Below, in pieces: positions 9,481 through 18,398 of a DNA stretch of 64,000 nt (position 1 is its first letter; each line of letters begins with the position of its first letter). The notes under the pieces were generated by a model. That model ran no database searches, was not told where the DNA came from, and saw only the letters and a list, made by a program, of their open reading frames with translations. A program made the translations under genes and the position numbers. Source of the stretch: Actinomyces lilanjuaniae (GTDB taxonomy: Bacteria; Actinomycetota; Actinomycetes; Actinomycetales; Actinomycetaceae); assembly GCF_003606385.1 (NCBI RefSeq), contig NZ_CP032514.1, positions 1,860,001 through 1,924,000 of the forward strand, in the 5' to 3' direction.

Positions 9481-10067
9481 GGCTGGTGCCGTCACTTCTT
9501 ACAAGGGTCCTGGGGCTGCTGGGACCGGTCGTGACCGCAGCGGCCGACTCCCTGGCGGCTGATAAGACTGGTAGCAGGACCGGCAGAAGTGACAGGCGCG
9601 CTGCCTCCGCCTGCCCCTCCACAGCGGCCCCACCTGCCTCCGACTGCCTCAGTAGGGCCACGGTGTGGGACGTGGCCCGCAACGGCCTGCCGTCCTTCGC
9701 CTACACGCCCAGCCCTGACGGCCGGGCCGACCCCGGTGAGGTCGTGTGGGCCTGGGTGCCCTACGAGGAGGACCCCTCTCAGGGCAAGGACCGGCCGGTC
9801 CTGGTGCTGGCCCGCAGCGACGCGCGCCTAGTGGTCGCCCAGATGACGAGCAGGGACCACGACGCCGACGCCGCCCAGGAGGCCCGGTGGGGCCGGTACT
9901 GGTATGACGTGGGCACCGGCGCCTGGGACGGAAAGGGCCGCCCCAGCGAGGTCCGCCTGGACCGGCTGCTGTCGGTGGACCCCGCTGCGGTGCGCCGCGA
10001 GGGCGCCACGATGGAGCAGGCAGTCTTTGACGGAGTCGTCACGGCTCTCAAGCAGCACTGGTCCTAA
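9477..10067 (+). CDS. PemK/MazF-family toxin-like protein, no antitoxin
   Basis: 196 residues. After ~60 variable residues beginning with a hydrophobic stretch, the core reads DPGEVVWAWVPYEEDPSQGK, DRPVLVLARSD, then MTSRDHD, WYDVGTGAWDGKGRPSEVR and DRLLSVDP. This matches the solitary PemK/MazF-like proteins common in actinobacteria, distant from classical MazF endoribonucleases. No antitoxin-like small gene lies on either side, so a true toxin-antitoxin role is doubtful; it may act on RNA in another way. The GTG start overlaps the trpA stop (GTGA), so it should be expressed with the trp operon. The hydrophobic start may not be translated if an internal start is used. Confidence 0.65.
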   Translation: MRLVPSLLTRVLGLLGPVVTAAADSLAADKTGSRTGRSDRRAASACPSTAAPPASDCLSRATVWDVARNGLPSFAYTPSPDGRADPGEVVWAWVPYEEDPSQGKDRPVLVLARSDARLVVAQMTSRDHDADAAQEARWGRYWYDVGTGAWDGKGRPSEVRLDRLLSVDPAAVRREGATMEQAVFDGVVTALKQHWS

Positions 10068-10103
10068 GCCGCTCCTGAGGTGCGTGTCGGCAACGGTGGG
10101 AAG

Positions 10104-10130
10104 CGTCTGCCGGGCAGAGCCTGGCAGACG
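10104..10130 (+). terminator. Hairpin after the trp operon
   Basis: CGTCTGCC (10104-10111) and GGCAGACG (10123-10130) form a perfect 8-bp stem with an 11-base loop, 37 bases after the last gene of the trp operon. No U-tract follows, so it is a candidate terminator only. Confidence 0.45.
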
Positions 10131-10136
10131 AGACGT

Positions 10137-10213
10137 CGGTCAGCCGCTTTCCCGTCAGCCGCAGGTGCCCGCTGACATCCGCTACGAGGCTGCGGTCAGC
10201 CGCTTTCCCGTCA
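10137..10213. repeat. Pair of 21-bp direct repeats in the intergenic region
   Basis: CGGTCAGCCGCTTTCCCGTCA occurs at 10137-10157 and again, identical, at 10193-10213, start-to-start distance 56 bp. The copies lie in the 386-bp gap between the trp operon and the sugar transporter, about 240 bp before the latter's start. They could be paired binding sites for a regulator or a leftover short duplication. The rest of the gap is T/C-rich and shows no ORF. Confidence 0.6.
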
Positions 10214-10453
10214 TAGGAGCCACAGGGCTGAGGTCCTGGGACAGGAGGGGAGCGCCTGGTCCCTCCCCGACCCCCTTCTTCCTGGTCTTCTCTGTTCCTC
10301 ACTCTCTCGCCCTGGTCCTCTCTATTTCCTGTTTGTTCCTCTCCGTTTCCTCCCCACCGACCATGTTCCTGGTGTAGGCTACGTTGCGCAATGGTCACGT
10401 GACGTCCAGCACCCATCCGATACCCTGACCCAACACCCTTGAAAGACCCGTCA

Positions 10454-11836
10454 ATGACGACAACTCCTGCTCCGCAAAGAACCAGCCCCCTCGTGATCCG
10501 CAGCGCTGTCGTGGCAGCGCTGGGCGGTCTTCTCTTCGGATTCGACACCGCAGTCATCTCGGGGACCACGGAGAACCTCCGCGACATCTACGGCCTTAGC
10601 GACTTCTGGCTCGGCTTCACTGTCGCCACCGCCCTGATCGGCACCATCATCGGTGCCATGTCGGCAGGTCGGCCCGCCGACGTATGGGGCCGCAAGAGGG
10701 TCCTGCTGTCAATCGGCATCCTCTACACGGTCTCAGCCCTGGGCTCGGCCCTGGTCTCCAACTGGCTCCTGTTCATGTTCTTCCGTCTCATCGGGGGGAT
10801 CGGCGTCGGTGGCGCCTCCGTGGTGGCACCGATCTACACCGCGGAGATCTCCCCGGCGCGCATGCGCGGGCGGCTCGTAGGCCTGGTGCAGTTCAACGTG
10901 GTGCTGGGCATCCTCCTGGCCTACATGACAAACTACGTGTTCTCCCAAGCCTTCGACTACGAGGTCGCCTGGCGCTGGATGCTGGGCATCGAGGCTGCCC
11001 CGGCGGTCATCTTCTTCCTCCTGGCTCTGGGCATCCCGGAGAGCCCCCGGTGGCTCTACGGCCGCGGCAGCACCGGTGAGGCGCGCGCCATCCTCGACCG
11101 CCTGACCCAGTCACCGGAGGAGGCCGAGTACGAGATCACCGAGATCGCCCGCCGCCTGGAGGAGGACGCCTCCCTGGGCCAGGCACCGTTCTTCGTGCGC
11201 AGGAATACCAAGGTCATCCTCCTGGCCATCGCGATCGCCACCTTCAACCAGCTCTCTGGCATCAACGCGATCATGTACTACGCCCCGGACATCTTCCGCA
11301 TGGCCGGGGCCGGTAACGACGCGGCCTTCCTGTCCTCTATCGCGATCGGGACCATGAACCTCGTGGCCACCATGACCGCGCTGACTGTCATCGACCGCTT
11401 TGGCCGCCGCAGACTCATGCTGGTCGGCTCTATCGGCTACCTCCTGTCTCTGGGCGCGATCTCCTCGGTGTTCTTCCTGTCCGGGGAGGACCTGGGCGGC
11501 AGCACCTCCACGTTCGTCCTGATGAGCCTGCTGGTGTTCATCGCCTCGCACGCCTTCGGCCAGGGCTCGGTCATCTGGGTGTTCATCTCCGAGATCTTTC
11601 CCAGCCGCATCCGCGCCCGCGGCCAGGCCCTGGGTTCCTTCACCCACTGGTTCTTCGCTGCCGTGGTCTCCTGGGGCTTCCCCACCATCATGGGCGGTCT
11701 GGGCGGAGGCTGGGCCTTCGGAATCTTCTTTGTGTGCATGATCGGCCAGCTCGCCTGGGTGCTGCTGACAATGCCAGAGACCAAGGGTGTGCCTCTGGAG
11801 GAGATGGAGAAGCGCCTCGGCCTGGACCAGGACTGA
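10454..11836 (+). CDS. Sugar porter (MFS) transporter
   Basis: A 460-residue permease with 12 predicted membrane helices and the classic sugar-porter marks: GGLLFGFDTAVISG at the N terminus, DVWGRKR in loop 2-3, PESPRWLYGRG before the central loop, QLSGINAIMYYAPDIF in helix 7, DRFGRRR in loop 8-9 and PETKGVPLEEME after the last helix. It probably moves a monosaccharide such as glucose, galactose, xylose or arabinose by proton symport across the cell membrane; the exact sugar cannot be read. I use the ATG at 10454 (GAAAG upstream) rather than an in-frame TTG five codons earlier. It is monocistronic: no sugar kinase or regulator adjoins it. Confidence 0.9.
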   Translation: MTTTPAPQRTSPLVIRSAVVAALGGLLFGFDTAVISGTTENLRDIYGLSDFWLGFTVATALIGTIIGAMSAGRPADVWGRKRVLLSIGILYTVSALGSALVSNWLLFMFFRLIGGIGVGGASVVAPIYTAEISPARMRGRLVGLVQFNVVLGILLAYMTNYVFSQAFDYEVAWRWMLGIEAAPAVIFFLLALGIPESPRWLYGRGSTGEARAILDRLTQSPEEAEYEITEIARRLEEDASLGQAPFFVRRNTKVILLAIAIATFNQLSGINAIMYYAPDIFRMAGAGNDAAFLSSIAIGTMNLVATMTALTVIDRFGRRRLMLVGSIGYLLSLGAISSVFFLSGEDLGGSTSTFVLMSLLVFIASHAFGQGSVIWVFISEIFPSRIRARGQALGSFTHWFFAAVVSWGFPTIMGGLGGGWAFGIFFVCMIGQLAWVLLTMPETKGVPLEEMEKRLGLDQD

Positions 11837-11841
11837 ACCCC

Positions 11842-11889
11842 ACGCACGTGCCTGCGCCACGGCTCCCGCCGTGGCGCAGGCACGTGCGT
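11842..11889. terminator. Perfect 22-bp stem-loop terminator
   Basis: The 22 bases at 11842-11863 are perfectly complementary to 11868-11889, with loop TCCC. It begins five bases after the sugar-transporter stop codon. There is no U-tract, which is common for terminators in GC-rich actinobacteria. Being symmetric, it could also stop transcription from the other side. Confidence 0.8.
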
Positions 11890-12420
11890 CATGGACGCTA
11901 GCAGACAGGCACTTCCACACCCCGACGAGGTCGCCTCGCAGACCAGCGAGACTGGAAGGGCTACTCGGCCAAGGGGTACTTCTCTGTGCGTGTCGGGCTG
12001 GTTGGTCGTGGCAGTCTGTGTTTGCGTGTCCACGGCGGCCACAAACGCCTCGGCAGAGCACGTAGGTCCCCGGGGAAACCGCGTGAGTGCAAGGCTCTGC
12101 TCTCTTGCCCGGGCCAGGTCAGATCCGTTTGTGGCCGCCGTGGACACTCCGTTCTCGAACGTGACATCCGCACGACACAACTGCAGCCGCACCAGCGTCT
12201 CCAACCCCACGCGTGAACGAGAACTGGCTAGAGATACACGTACTTGCCACGGGCAGTCGGCTGGTGAGACAGGCCCGTTGCCACCGTGGCACGGGCTGAA
12301 GTGGCGGTTATGAGGATGAGCAGGCCGCCGTGGTGACGGTACTGGTATAGGTGGCATGCTTGATGTCCTGCGGGTAGCCGTGGGCAGAAGCCCCAACTAG
12401 GAACTCAGCCGCCACCAGAG
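11890..12420. other. Non-coding stretch between the sugar transporter and an unknown gene
   Basis: No convincing gene in 530 bp: open frames here are short, lack ribosome sites and have mixed codon use. It holds the nested inverted repeat at 12026-12147, and GTTCTCG near 12151 is matched by CGAGAAC near 12217. It lies downstream of both flanking genes, so it is not an obvious promoter region. Confidence 0.5.
12026..12147. repeat. Nested inverted repeat (22-bp arms)
   Basis: The 22-bp arm GTGTCCACGGCGGCCACAAA+CG at 12026-12047 is perfectly complementary to 12126-12147. Inside, GCAGAGC (12053-12059) pairs with GCTCTGC (12094-12100). As RNA this would fold into a ~120-nt double-stem structure; as DNA it could be a cruciform, an inverted duplication or a small mobile-element remnant. 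No ORF spans it and no flanking target duplication was seen. Confidence 0.65.
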
Positions 12421-13200
12421 TTAGGCAACCGCTGAGGCCACCCGCAGGGCCGGCCTGACACGTACCGGAGCACTGCCTCGGCTCGTCTTGCCAAGGCGCT
12501 GGCGGACCTGGCCGTGCAGTACGGTCCCCGAGACAGCCATGCCTTCTACCGGCTCCTCCCCGGCAAACAGCGTCATCGTCCACCTGTCGCGCTTCTCCGA
12601 GTCCGGGGCACGCAGGTTCTGCACCACCAGCGCGCCCCACAGCTGGCGCACCATGAGTGCCCTCGTGTCGAAGCCATCCACCAAGAACCGGCCACCAGCA
12701 CCGCCCTGGAGACTCTCGTAACTGTTGTTGCCCCGGCCCACCTCGTCCCGACTGCTGCCCAGGTCGTCGCCACGTCCTCGCACCTCGTCATAGCTGCCCA
12801 TAGCCAGCCCCGCGTCAGAGACAGCCGTTACGTACAGGGTCCACGGGGAGGCTGGGTCAGTCACGTCGGCACCCTCGGGAAGACGCTCATCAACAAAGTC
12901 AGGCCTGGTGATCTCCTCCTGGCTCTCGCGTGCTCCCGCCCCCAGCGCCCCACGGACGTCAAGGAGATCGGGACGGGGGACCAGGAGCGGGCCCCAGACC
13001 ACCGACTGTGAGAAGTTACAGTCGCGGAACTGCTGCTCCAGGTGCCTACACACCTTGTCAGCCTCTGCCCACGCAGCCGGCTCGAAGGCGTCGTGTAAGA
13101 ACTCCCTGGTAGGCAGGGGGACACCGTTGTCCAGCAAGAGATGTGCCATTGAGGGCTGCTTCACCCATCCGCTGGCCGCCAGGTAGTCTGCACCGTGCAC
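12421..13200 (-). CDS. Protein of unknown function
   Basis: A 259-residue soluble protein with no signal peptide or membrane helix and no motif I recognise. GTG at 13200 is chosen because AGGAGG lies four bases upstream; an ATG five codons earlier lacks a site. Mostly polar and acidic; Trp-rich spots (SPWTLYV, WGPLLVPRPD, RQLWGALVV) and a Gly/Asp/Ser-rich region in the middle (RGRGDDLGSS). The C-terminal part has an alternating hydrophobic pattern typical of beta strands. It stands alone: no neighbour reads with it and the upstream 350 bp faces rpsT. Codon bias matches the rest of the window, so it is probably a real gene. Confidence 0.6.
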   Translation of the reverse strand: MHGADYLAASGWVKQPSMAHLLLDNGVPLPTREFLHDAFEPAAWAEADKVCRHLEQQFRDCNFSQSVVWGPLLVPRPDLLDVRGALGAGARESQEEITRPDFVDERLPEGADVTDPASPWTLYVTAVSDAGLAMGSYDEVRGRGDDLGSSRDEVGRGNNSYESLQGGAGGRFLVDGFDTRALMVRQLWGALVVQNLRAPDSEKRDRWTMTLFAGEEPVEGMAVSGTVLHGQVRQRLGKTSRGSAPVRVRPALRVASAVA

Positions 13201-13383
13201 GCTGCCTCCTGTCATCTCGCGGCTGTCCTGGGCCGCAGGTCCCCCTCATCCACCCTGTCAAGCGCGCCGCCCGGGACGGGCCGTCGCAACGGCCACTCTC
13301 CCATGCAGCACACCCTCAATCCTCCAGGCGCACCGACCCGGCGCGACACACCTCACGCCGCGCTGAGCACCTCCACCCTGGGG

Positions 13384-13400
13384 ACCTGCTGCCAGCAGGT
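13384..13400. promoter_or_regulatory. 17-bp palindrome upstream of rpsT
   Basis: ACCTGCTG-C-CAGCAGGT is a perfect palindrome about 150 bases before rpsT, immediately followed by a TAAAGT that could be a -10 (13403-13408). It could be an operator; no clear -35 is seen. The remainder of the 347-bp gap between the unknown gene and rpsT shows nothing else I can name. Confidence 0.3.
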
Positions 13401-13547
13401 GCTAAAGTCGCCCACTGGACCTCTGGCCTGGTCGGCTGCGGGGTCCGGCACACGGGTCAGCCAGGTGCCCCCACCACCTCCTGCCAGTCCCGTGGCGCGA
13501 ACCCTCTCTCCGGCCACTGACCACACCAGACACGAGAAAGCTTCACC

Positions 13548-13808
13548 GTGGCGAACATCAAGTCCCAGATCAAGCGCATCAAGACCAACGAGAAGGCTCG
13601 TCTGCGCAACCAGTCTGTCAAGTCCGAGCTCAAGACCTACGTGCGCCGTGTCCGCGAGGCCGTCGAGGCCGGCGACAAGGAGGCGGCTCTCACCCACCTC
13701 CACGCAGCCTCCCGCAAGCTGGACAAGGCTGCCGCCAAGGGTGTCATTCACAAGAACCAAGCGGCCAACCGCAAGTCCAAGCTGGCCAAGCGCGTCGCCT
13801 CTCTGTGA
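13548..13808 (+). CDS. rpsT: 30S ribosomal protein S20
   Basis: 86 residues starting [18 protein letters not shown], with the Lys/Arg/Ala-rich helical sequence typical of S20 ([15 protein letters not shown] ... [29 protein letters not shown]). It binds 16S rRNA early in 30S assembly. The start is GTG with GAGAAAG upstream. It stands alone, divergent in function from but next to holA, as in mycobacteria, and is followed by a good terminator. Confidence 0.97.
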   Translation: MANIKSQIKRIKTNEKARLRNQSVKSELKTYVRRVREAVEAGDKEAALTHLHAASRKLDKAAAKGVIHKNQAANRKSKLAKRVASL

Positions 13809-13832
13809 GGCCGGTCCTACCGTGCAACCACC

Positions 13833-13868
13833 GAGGGCGTCTCCCCGCCAGGGAGGCGCCCTCATCTT
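13833..13868 (+). terminator. rpsT terminator
   Basis: GAGGGCGTCTCCC (13833-13845) pairs with GGGAGGCGCCCTC (13851-13863), 13 bp with one G-U, loop CGCCA, followed by ATCTT. Lies 24 bases after the rpsT stop. Confidence 0.8.
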
Positions 13869-13950
13869 GTGCCTGCTCCCCCGCGCGTACCAGCAATGAC
13901 TTGCCATCGACCAGTTTTACCTGCCAGTCATCTACCAACAAGGAGTGCCC

Positions 13951-15435
13951 ATGCGTACCGGCTTCGACCGTGACACCTACCGGCGGATGCAGTCCGCCCA
14001 CATCGCGCAGCGCCGGGCACAGTTTTCGGGCAAGCTCTACCTGGAGTTCGGGGGCAAGCTGATCGACGACATGCACGCCTCCCGCGTGCTGCCCGGCTTC
14101 ACCCCGGACAACAAGGTGGTCATGCTCGCCGAGCTCAGCGACGAGGTCGAGGTCGTCGTCGCCGTCAGCGCCAGGGACTTGGCCCGCAGCAAGGTCCGTG
14201 CCGACCTGGGGATCTCCTACGAGGACGACCTGCTGCGCCATGTCGACGCCTTCAGGAGCTACGGGCTGTACGTAGGCAGCGTCGTCATCACCCAGTGGAC
14301 CGACGACAACCGCCAGGCCCAGGACTTCAGGCGCAAGCTGGAGAGCCTGGGCATCAAGGTCTACCGTCACTTCCCCATTCCCGGTTACCCGGGTGACGTG
14401 GCCCGTATCGTCTCCGAGGAGGGTTACGGACGTAACGAGTACATCGAGACCAGCCGCGACCTGGTCGTCGTCACCGCTCCCGGACCGGGCTCGGGCAAGA
14501 TGGCCACCTGCCTGTCCCAGCTCTACCACGACCACCGGCGCGGCATCGCCTCCGGCTACGCCAAGTTCGAGACCTTCCCCATCTGGAACCTGCCCCTGGA
14601 CCACCCGGTCAACATCGCCTACGAGGCAGCTACGGCGGACCTTGACGACGTCAACATGATCGACCCCTTCCACCTGGCAGCCCACGGCACCCAGGCCGTC
14701 AACTACAACCGCGACGTAGAGGTCTTCCCCGTACTTACCCGCCTGTTCGAGGAGATCCTCGGCTCTTCCCCCTACGCCTCCCCCACTGACATGGGCGTCA
14801 ACATGGCCGGGTACTGCATCAGCGACGACGAGGCCTGCCGCGAGGCAGCTGTGCAGGAGGTCATCCGCCGCTACTACAAGGCGCTGGTGGCCGAGAGGCG
14901 TGACGCCGTAGAGTCCCTTCAGTCCGACCGGATCTCTCTTCTCATGGCCAAGGTCGGTGCGAGCAAGGAGGACCGGCCGGTGGTCCGGCCCGCCCTGCAG
15001 GTGGCGGAGTCCACCGGCGCTCCCGCCGCTGCCATCGCGCTACCGGACGGGCGAGTTGTCACCGGCAAGACGTCGGCGCTGCTGGGAGCCTGCTCGGCCA
15101 TGCTGCTCAATGCGCTCAAGGTCCTGGCCGGGATCGACGACGTCGACCTGCTGGCCCCGGCCTCGATCGAGCCGATCCAGACACTGAAGACTAGGCACCT
15201 GGGCTCCCACAACCCCCGCCTGCACACCGACGAGGTCCTCATCGCCCTGGCCGTGTCTGCCAACGGGGACAGCAACGCCCGTAGCGCCCTGGAGCAGCTG
15301 GGCAACCTGCGTGGCTGCGACGTGCACACCTCCACCATCCTGGGTCCTGTGGACGAAGGGATACTGCGCGCCCTGGGGGTCCAGGTCACCAACGAGCCGG
15401 TCTATGCCACCAAGGCCCTGTACAGGAAGCGCTAG
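13951..15435 (+). CDS. DUF1846 family protein
   Basis: 494 residues. [72 protein letters not shown] and [20 protein letters not shown] are characteristic of DUF1846, a family found in Firmicutes and actinobacteria whose biochemical role is not settled. The GPGSGK loop suggests nucleotide or phosphate binding. Start ATG at 13951 with AAGGAG six bases upstream; a GTG two codons earlier overlaps that site. No operon partner: rpsT is before it and holA converges after it, so the neighbours give no clue. Confidence 0.85.
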   Translation: MRTGFDRDTYRRMQSAHIAQRRAQFSGKLYLEFGGKLIDDMHASRVLPGFTPDNKVVMLAELSDEVEVVVAVSARDLARSKVRADLGISYEDDLLRHVDAFRSYGLYVGSVVITQWTDDNRQAQDFRRKLESLGIKVYRHFPIPGYPGDVARIVSEEGYGRNEYIETSRDLVVVTAPGPGSGKMATCLSQLYHDHRRGIASGYAKFETFPIWNLPLDHPVNIAYEAATADLDDVNMIDPFHLAAHGTQAVNYNRDVEVFPVLTRLFEEILGSSPYASPTDMGVNMAGYCISDDEACREAAVQEVIRRYYKALVAERRDAVESLQSDRISLLMAKVGASKEDRPVVRPALQVAESTGAPAAAIALPDGRVVTGKTSALLGACSAMLLNALKVLAGIDDVDLLAPASIEPIQTLKTRHLGSHNPRLHTDEVLIALAVSANGDSNARSALEQLGNLRGCDVHTSTILGPVDEGILRALGVQVTNEPVYATKALYRKR

Positions 15436-15525
15436 GTACCATCCAGGTACTCCGGCGGCCCGTCCCGGACGCACGCACCCGGATGCTCCCGTCCCTGGCC
15501 AGCCTGCTGGCTCGTCCTCATGGCT

Positions 15526-16572
15526 TCACCGCCGCGCAGTCGTGCCCCGGCTGCGGGCACGACACACGGTGAGCACGGCGCGCTCGACGGCGTAGACAGC
15601 GTCCCGGCTGCCCCCCTTGACCTCGGCGTCAGCCTTGGCGACCGCCACGATAGCCGTGGCCAGGGCGTCATCAGACCAGCCGGAGAGCTCGCGCCGCGCC
15701 CGGTCTACCTGCCAGGGCGCCATACCCAGGTCGGCCGGGGTCATGCGTCGGCCTCCGGAAGCGGCCACACGTGCCAGCTGGCGGACCTTGGTTGCCAGCG
15801 CCGCCACGACCACCACCGGGTCTGTTCCAGTGGCCACGGCGTGACGCAGCGCGGTGATGGCGGCCGAGGTGCTGCCTGCTGCTGCGGCGTCCGCCACGGT
15901 GAAGCCGGTGGCCTCGATACGTCCGGCGTAGTAGGTGCTCACGTGCTCGGCGCTGATCGTCCCCTGGGTGTCGGCGAGGAGCTGGTCAACGGCCGAGCAC
16001 AGCTCACGCAGGTCGCTTCCCAGGGCGTCCACGAGGGCCCCGACAGCCTCCGGCTCGATACGTCGGCCCGCTCGTGCCACGTCGGCGCTCACCAGCGCTG
16101 ACTTGTCCCGGGGAGACTTCACCGGTGGGCAGGAGACCACGGGGTAGCCAGAGGCCCCGACGGCCTCCAGGAGCCTCCTGCCGCGCTGCCCGCCGTTGTG
16201 CCGCAGGACGACGCTGACCTCCGGGTCGGCGGACGCTGCAGCCGAGTCTACGTAGGCCAGCAGATCGGTCAGCAGGGCGTCAGTCATCTGCTCCAGGGCC
16301 GGGACCAGGACCAGCCGGGGCTCACCGAACAGGGAGGGGGACACTAGCGTGTCCAGCTGGTGGGCCTCGTAGGTGGCGGCCTCGACCCGGATGACCTCCG
16401 TGGTCGGGTCCTTCGCCCGGGCCTGCGCCAGAAGACGTGCCACCGCACGGTCAGCCAGGACCCCCTCTCCCGCCTTGACAAGGACCACCGCAGCCAGCTC
16501 GACCTGGTCCCACGTGGGTCCTTCCGGTGTGCTGCGCCTGCTACGGGAGCGTGGGGCTCGGGTGGCTGCCAT
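15526..16572 (-). CDS. holA: DNA polymerase III subunit delta
   Basis: The clamp-loader delta subunit opens the beta sliding clamp. 348 residues: an N-terminal AAA-like fold (VELAAVVLVKAGEGVLADRA, where Walker A is degenerate as usual for delta), the clamp-opening stretch SLFGEPRLVLVPALE (about 78-92), CPPVKSPRDKSALV, and the C-terminal collar with GSDLRELCSAVDQL, RQLARVAASGGR and PWQVDRARREL. The position after comEC and next to rpsT is conserved in actinobacteria. The ATG at 16572 gives the usual length; the upstream comEC frame reads on into this gene. Confidence 0.88.
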   Translation of the reverse strand: MAATRAPRSRSRRSTPEGPTWDQVELAAVVLVKAGEGVLADRAVARLLAQARAKDPTTEVIRVEAATYEAHQLDTLVSPSLFGEPRLVLVPALEQMTDALLTDLLAYVDSAAASADPEVSVVLRHNGGQRGRRLLEAVGASGYPVVSCPPVKSPRDKSALVSADVARAGRRIEPEAVGALVDALGSDLRELCSAVDQLLADTQGTISAEHVSTYYAGRIEATGFTVADAAAAGSTSAAITALRHAVATGTDPVVVVAALATKVRQLARVAASGGRRMTPADLGMAPWQVDRARRELSGWSDDALATAIVAVAKADAEVKGGSRDAVYAVERAVLTVCRARSRGTTARR

Positions 16573-18398
16573 GGCGCTAGCCTGCCACGAGACAGGAGAC
16601 GAGACACAAGAGTGAGGCCGTCTCCCGCCCTGCGTCGCAGCCCTCGGCTGGCCGCTCCCAGCACCACCGTCTCCAGCCCGGCCAGGGCCAGCGCCCCGAC
16701 GACACCTCCGGGGCAGGCCAGCGCGGAGCCGGGAAGGTCGGCAGTCCTGCGGGCCAGCACCACCAGCCACGCGCAGGACGCGAGGGCCGGCCAGGCAATC
16801 ACGGAGGCCGCCGCGGGCCACAGCGGTGCGACCAGGGCAGCAGTGATGCCGCACACCGTGGCCACAGGGACCACCGGGGCCGCTAGGACGTTGGCAGGGA
16901 CCGACCACAGCCCTACCTGCGGCTGGAGAAGTACCAGGAGGGGGGCGCAGGCAGCCTGCGCCACCGCAGGCAGAGCCAGACCAGCCGCCAGCCACCGGGG
17001 CAGGTAGCGGGACAGGCAGGCCGCCGCAGGCCGTGCTCCCAGCAGGATCCCAGCGGTTGCCGCCACGGATAGGGCGAACCCGTAGTCACGTGCCTGGAAG
17101 GGGTCGGCCAGGAGCAGAAGGAGGACTCCGGCGCACAGGGCGGGCACCGAGGCTGAGCGCCTGCCCGCAGCCACCCCGGCAAGCATGACACCACCCATGG
17201 CCGCTGAGCGCAGGACGGACCCGGAAGGACGGACCAGGAGCACGAGGCCGCCCAGTACCACGGCCCCCGCCACCGCGCGCCACCGTCGCGGCAGGACGCC
17301 CAGTGCGCCCAGGCCCAGCCCCAGGACGATGGCCACGTGCTGCCCGGACACGGCAGTCAGGTGGGTCATAGAGACCGTGCGCATGTCCAGGCGTACCTGC
17401 GTGGGCAGGGCGTGGTCGTCCCCCAGGGCGATGCCGGGCACCAGGGCCTGGGCACCCTGGGGCCACCGGAGCACCGTTCCTGACTGGCCCACCTGGCCCT
17501 GCTGGTCGGCCGGTGCAGTCTGGTGCGGCCCGGGCGCGCGGGAGGCCTGGTCCGACTGGTCTTCTCCCAGGGCCACGGCTGCTGCCAGGCCCTGCCGCAG
17601 CGACGTCACGATCGCCAGGGTCCCGCTGGGAGGAGCCAGGACCTGGACCTGGGCGCCGGAGCCGATGACGGCTGCCCGGGAGCTGCCCGCCTCGGCCGGC
17701 TGGAGCCGGGTCCTCACCCGGATCTGCGTTCCCATGTCCAGCTCCAGCCACTGGGCGTCCGCCAGCACCGTGGCTGTGAGCCTGGAGGGCTCTCCCTCCA
17801 CGGTGTGCACCCTCAGGCTGGTCACCACCGTGGTGGACCCGGCCCGGGCCAGGACCCGTGGCTGCTCGCTCACCGTTGCGGTCAGCGTCACTGCACCAGT
17901 GGCCTGCGGCGGCGACACCGAGGTTCCCGAGGCCAGGACGAGCGGGTCCCCCGCACGCGACCACAGCTGGGCGGCACTGACCGTGAGGACCGCCGAGACA
18001 GCCAGGGCGCACAGCAGCAGGCTGGCGCTCACAGACCCGGCTGCCCGGGGATCCTCCGGGGCACCGGGGCGCGAGTCCGCCCGGTGGCGTGGCGGCCGGA
18101 ACCGGCGCACCGGCACGGTCAGCAGCATCGCAGCCCCGAGGCTCGCACCAGCCGCTACCAGGACATGGCGCCACCCGTGGGCACCGCCGACTCCGACGGC
18201 CCAGTATGCTGCGGCCCAGCACAGGCCGGCTGGTGCCGCCAGCCTGAGGTCGAGAGGCTCGGGGGCCTTGTCCACCAGGGCGTGGTCACGTTCCCAGGGC
18301 CTGCGCTCCCGGTCCGGGCTGGCAGCTCCTGAGTCGGCTGCCCCGGAGCGGACGCTGCCACCGACCAGGCCCCCACGCTGCCGAGGTCGCTGCCTCAT
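16344..18398 (-). CDS. comEC: ComEC/Rec2 competence channel protein
   Basis: Forms the inner-membrane channel that carries single-stranded DNA in during natural transformation. 684 residues: N-terminal helices, an OB-like soluble domain (TLTATVSEQPRVL ... GTQIRVRTRLQP, about 165-235), then the competence domain with MTHLTAVSGQHVAIV and some eight further helices (PSGSVLRSAAMGG, DPFQARDYGFALSVAAT). No C-terminal metallo-beta-lactamase domain follows, as is usual in actinobacteria. The last ~76 codons run into holA and look non-native (Arg/Pro/Ser rich), so the true end is probably near 16600 and a small indel there may have removed the stop. ATGA overlap with comEA. Confidence 0.82.
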   Translation of the reverse strand: MRQRPRQRGGLVGGSVRSGAADSGAASPDRERRPWERDHALVDKAPEPLDLRLAAPAGLCWAAAYWAVGVGGAHGWRHVLVAAGASLGAAMLLTVPVRRFRPPRHRADSRPGAPEDPRAAGSVSASLLLCALAVSAVLTVSAAQLWSRAGDPLVLASGTSVSPPQATGAVTLTATVSEQPRVLARAGSTTVVTSLRVHTVEGEPSRLTATVLADAQWLELDMGTQIRVRTRLQPAEAGSSRAAVIGSGAQVQVLAPPSGTLAIVTSLRQGLAAAVALGEDQSDQASRAPGPHQTAPADQQGQVGQSGTVLRWPQGAQALVPGIALGDDHALPTQVRLDMRTVSMTHLTAVSGQHVAIVLGLGLGALGVLPRRWRAVAGAVVLGGLVLLVRPSGSVLRSAAMGGVMLAGVAAGRRSASVPALCAGVLLLLLADPFQARDYGFALSVAATAGILLGARPAAACLSRYLPRWLAAGLALPAVAQAACAPLLVLLQPQVGLWSVPANVLAAPVVPVATVCGITAALVAPLWPAAASVIAWPALASCAWLVVLARRTADLPGSALACPGGVVGALALAGLETVVLGAASRGLRRRAGDGLTLVSRLLSRGRLAPWQPPEPHAPVAGAAHRKDPRGTRSSWLRWSLSRRERGSWLTVRWHVFWRRPGRRTRPRRSSGSRPPPTRPTSWTR

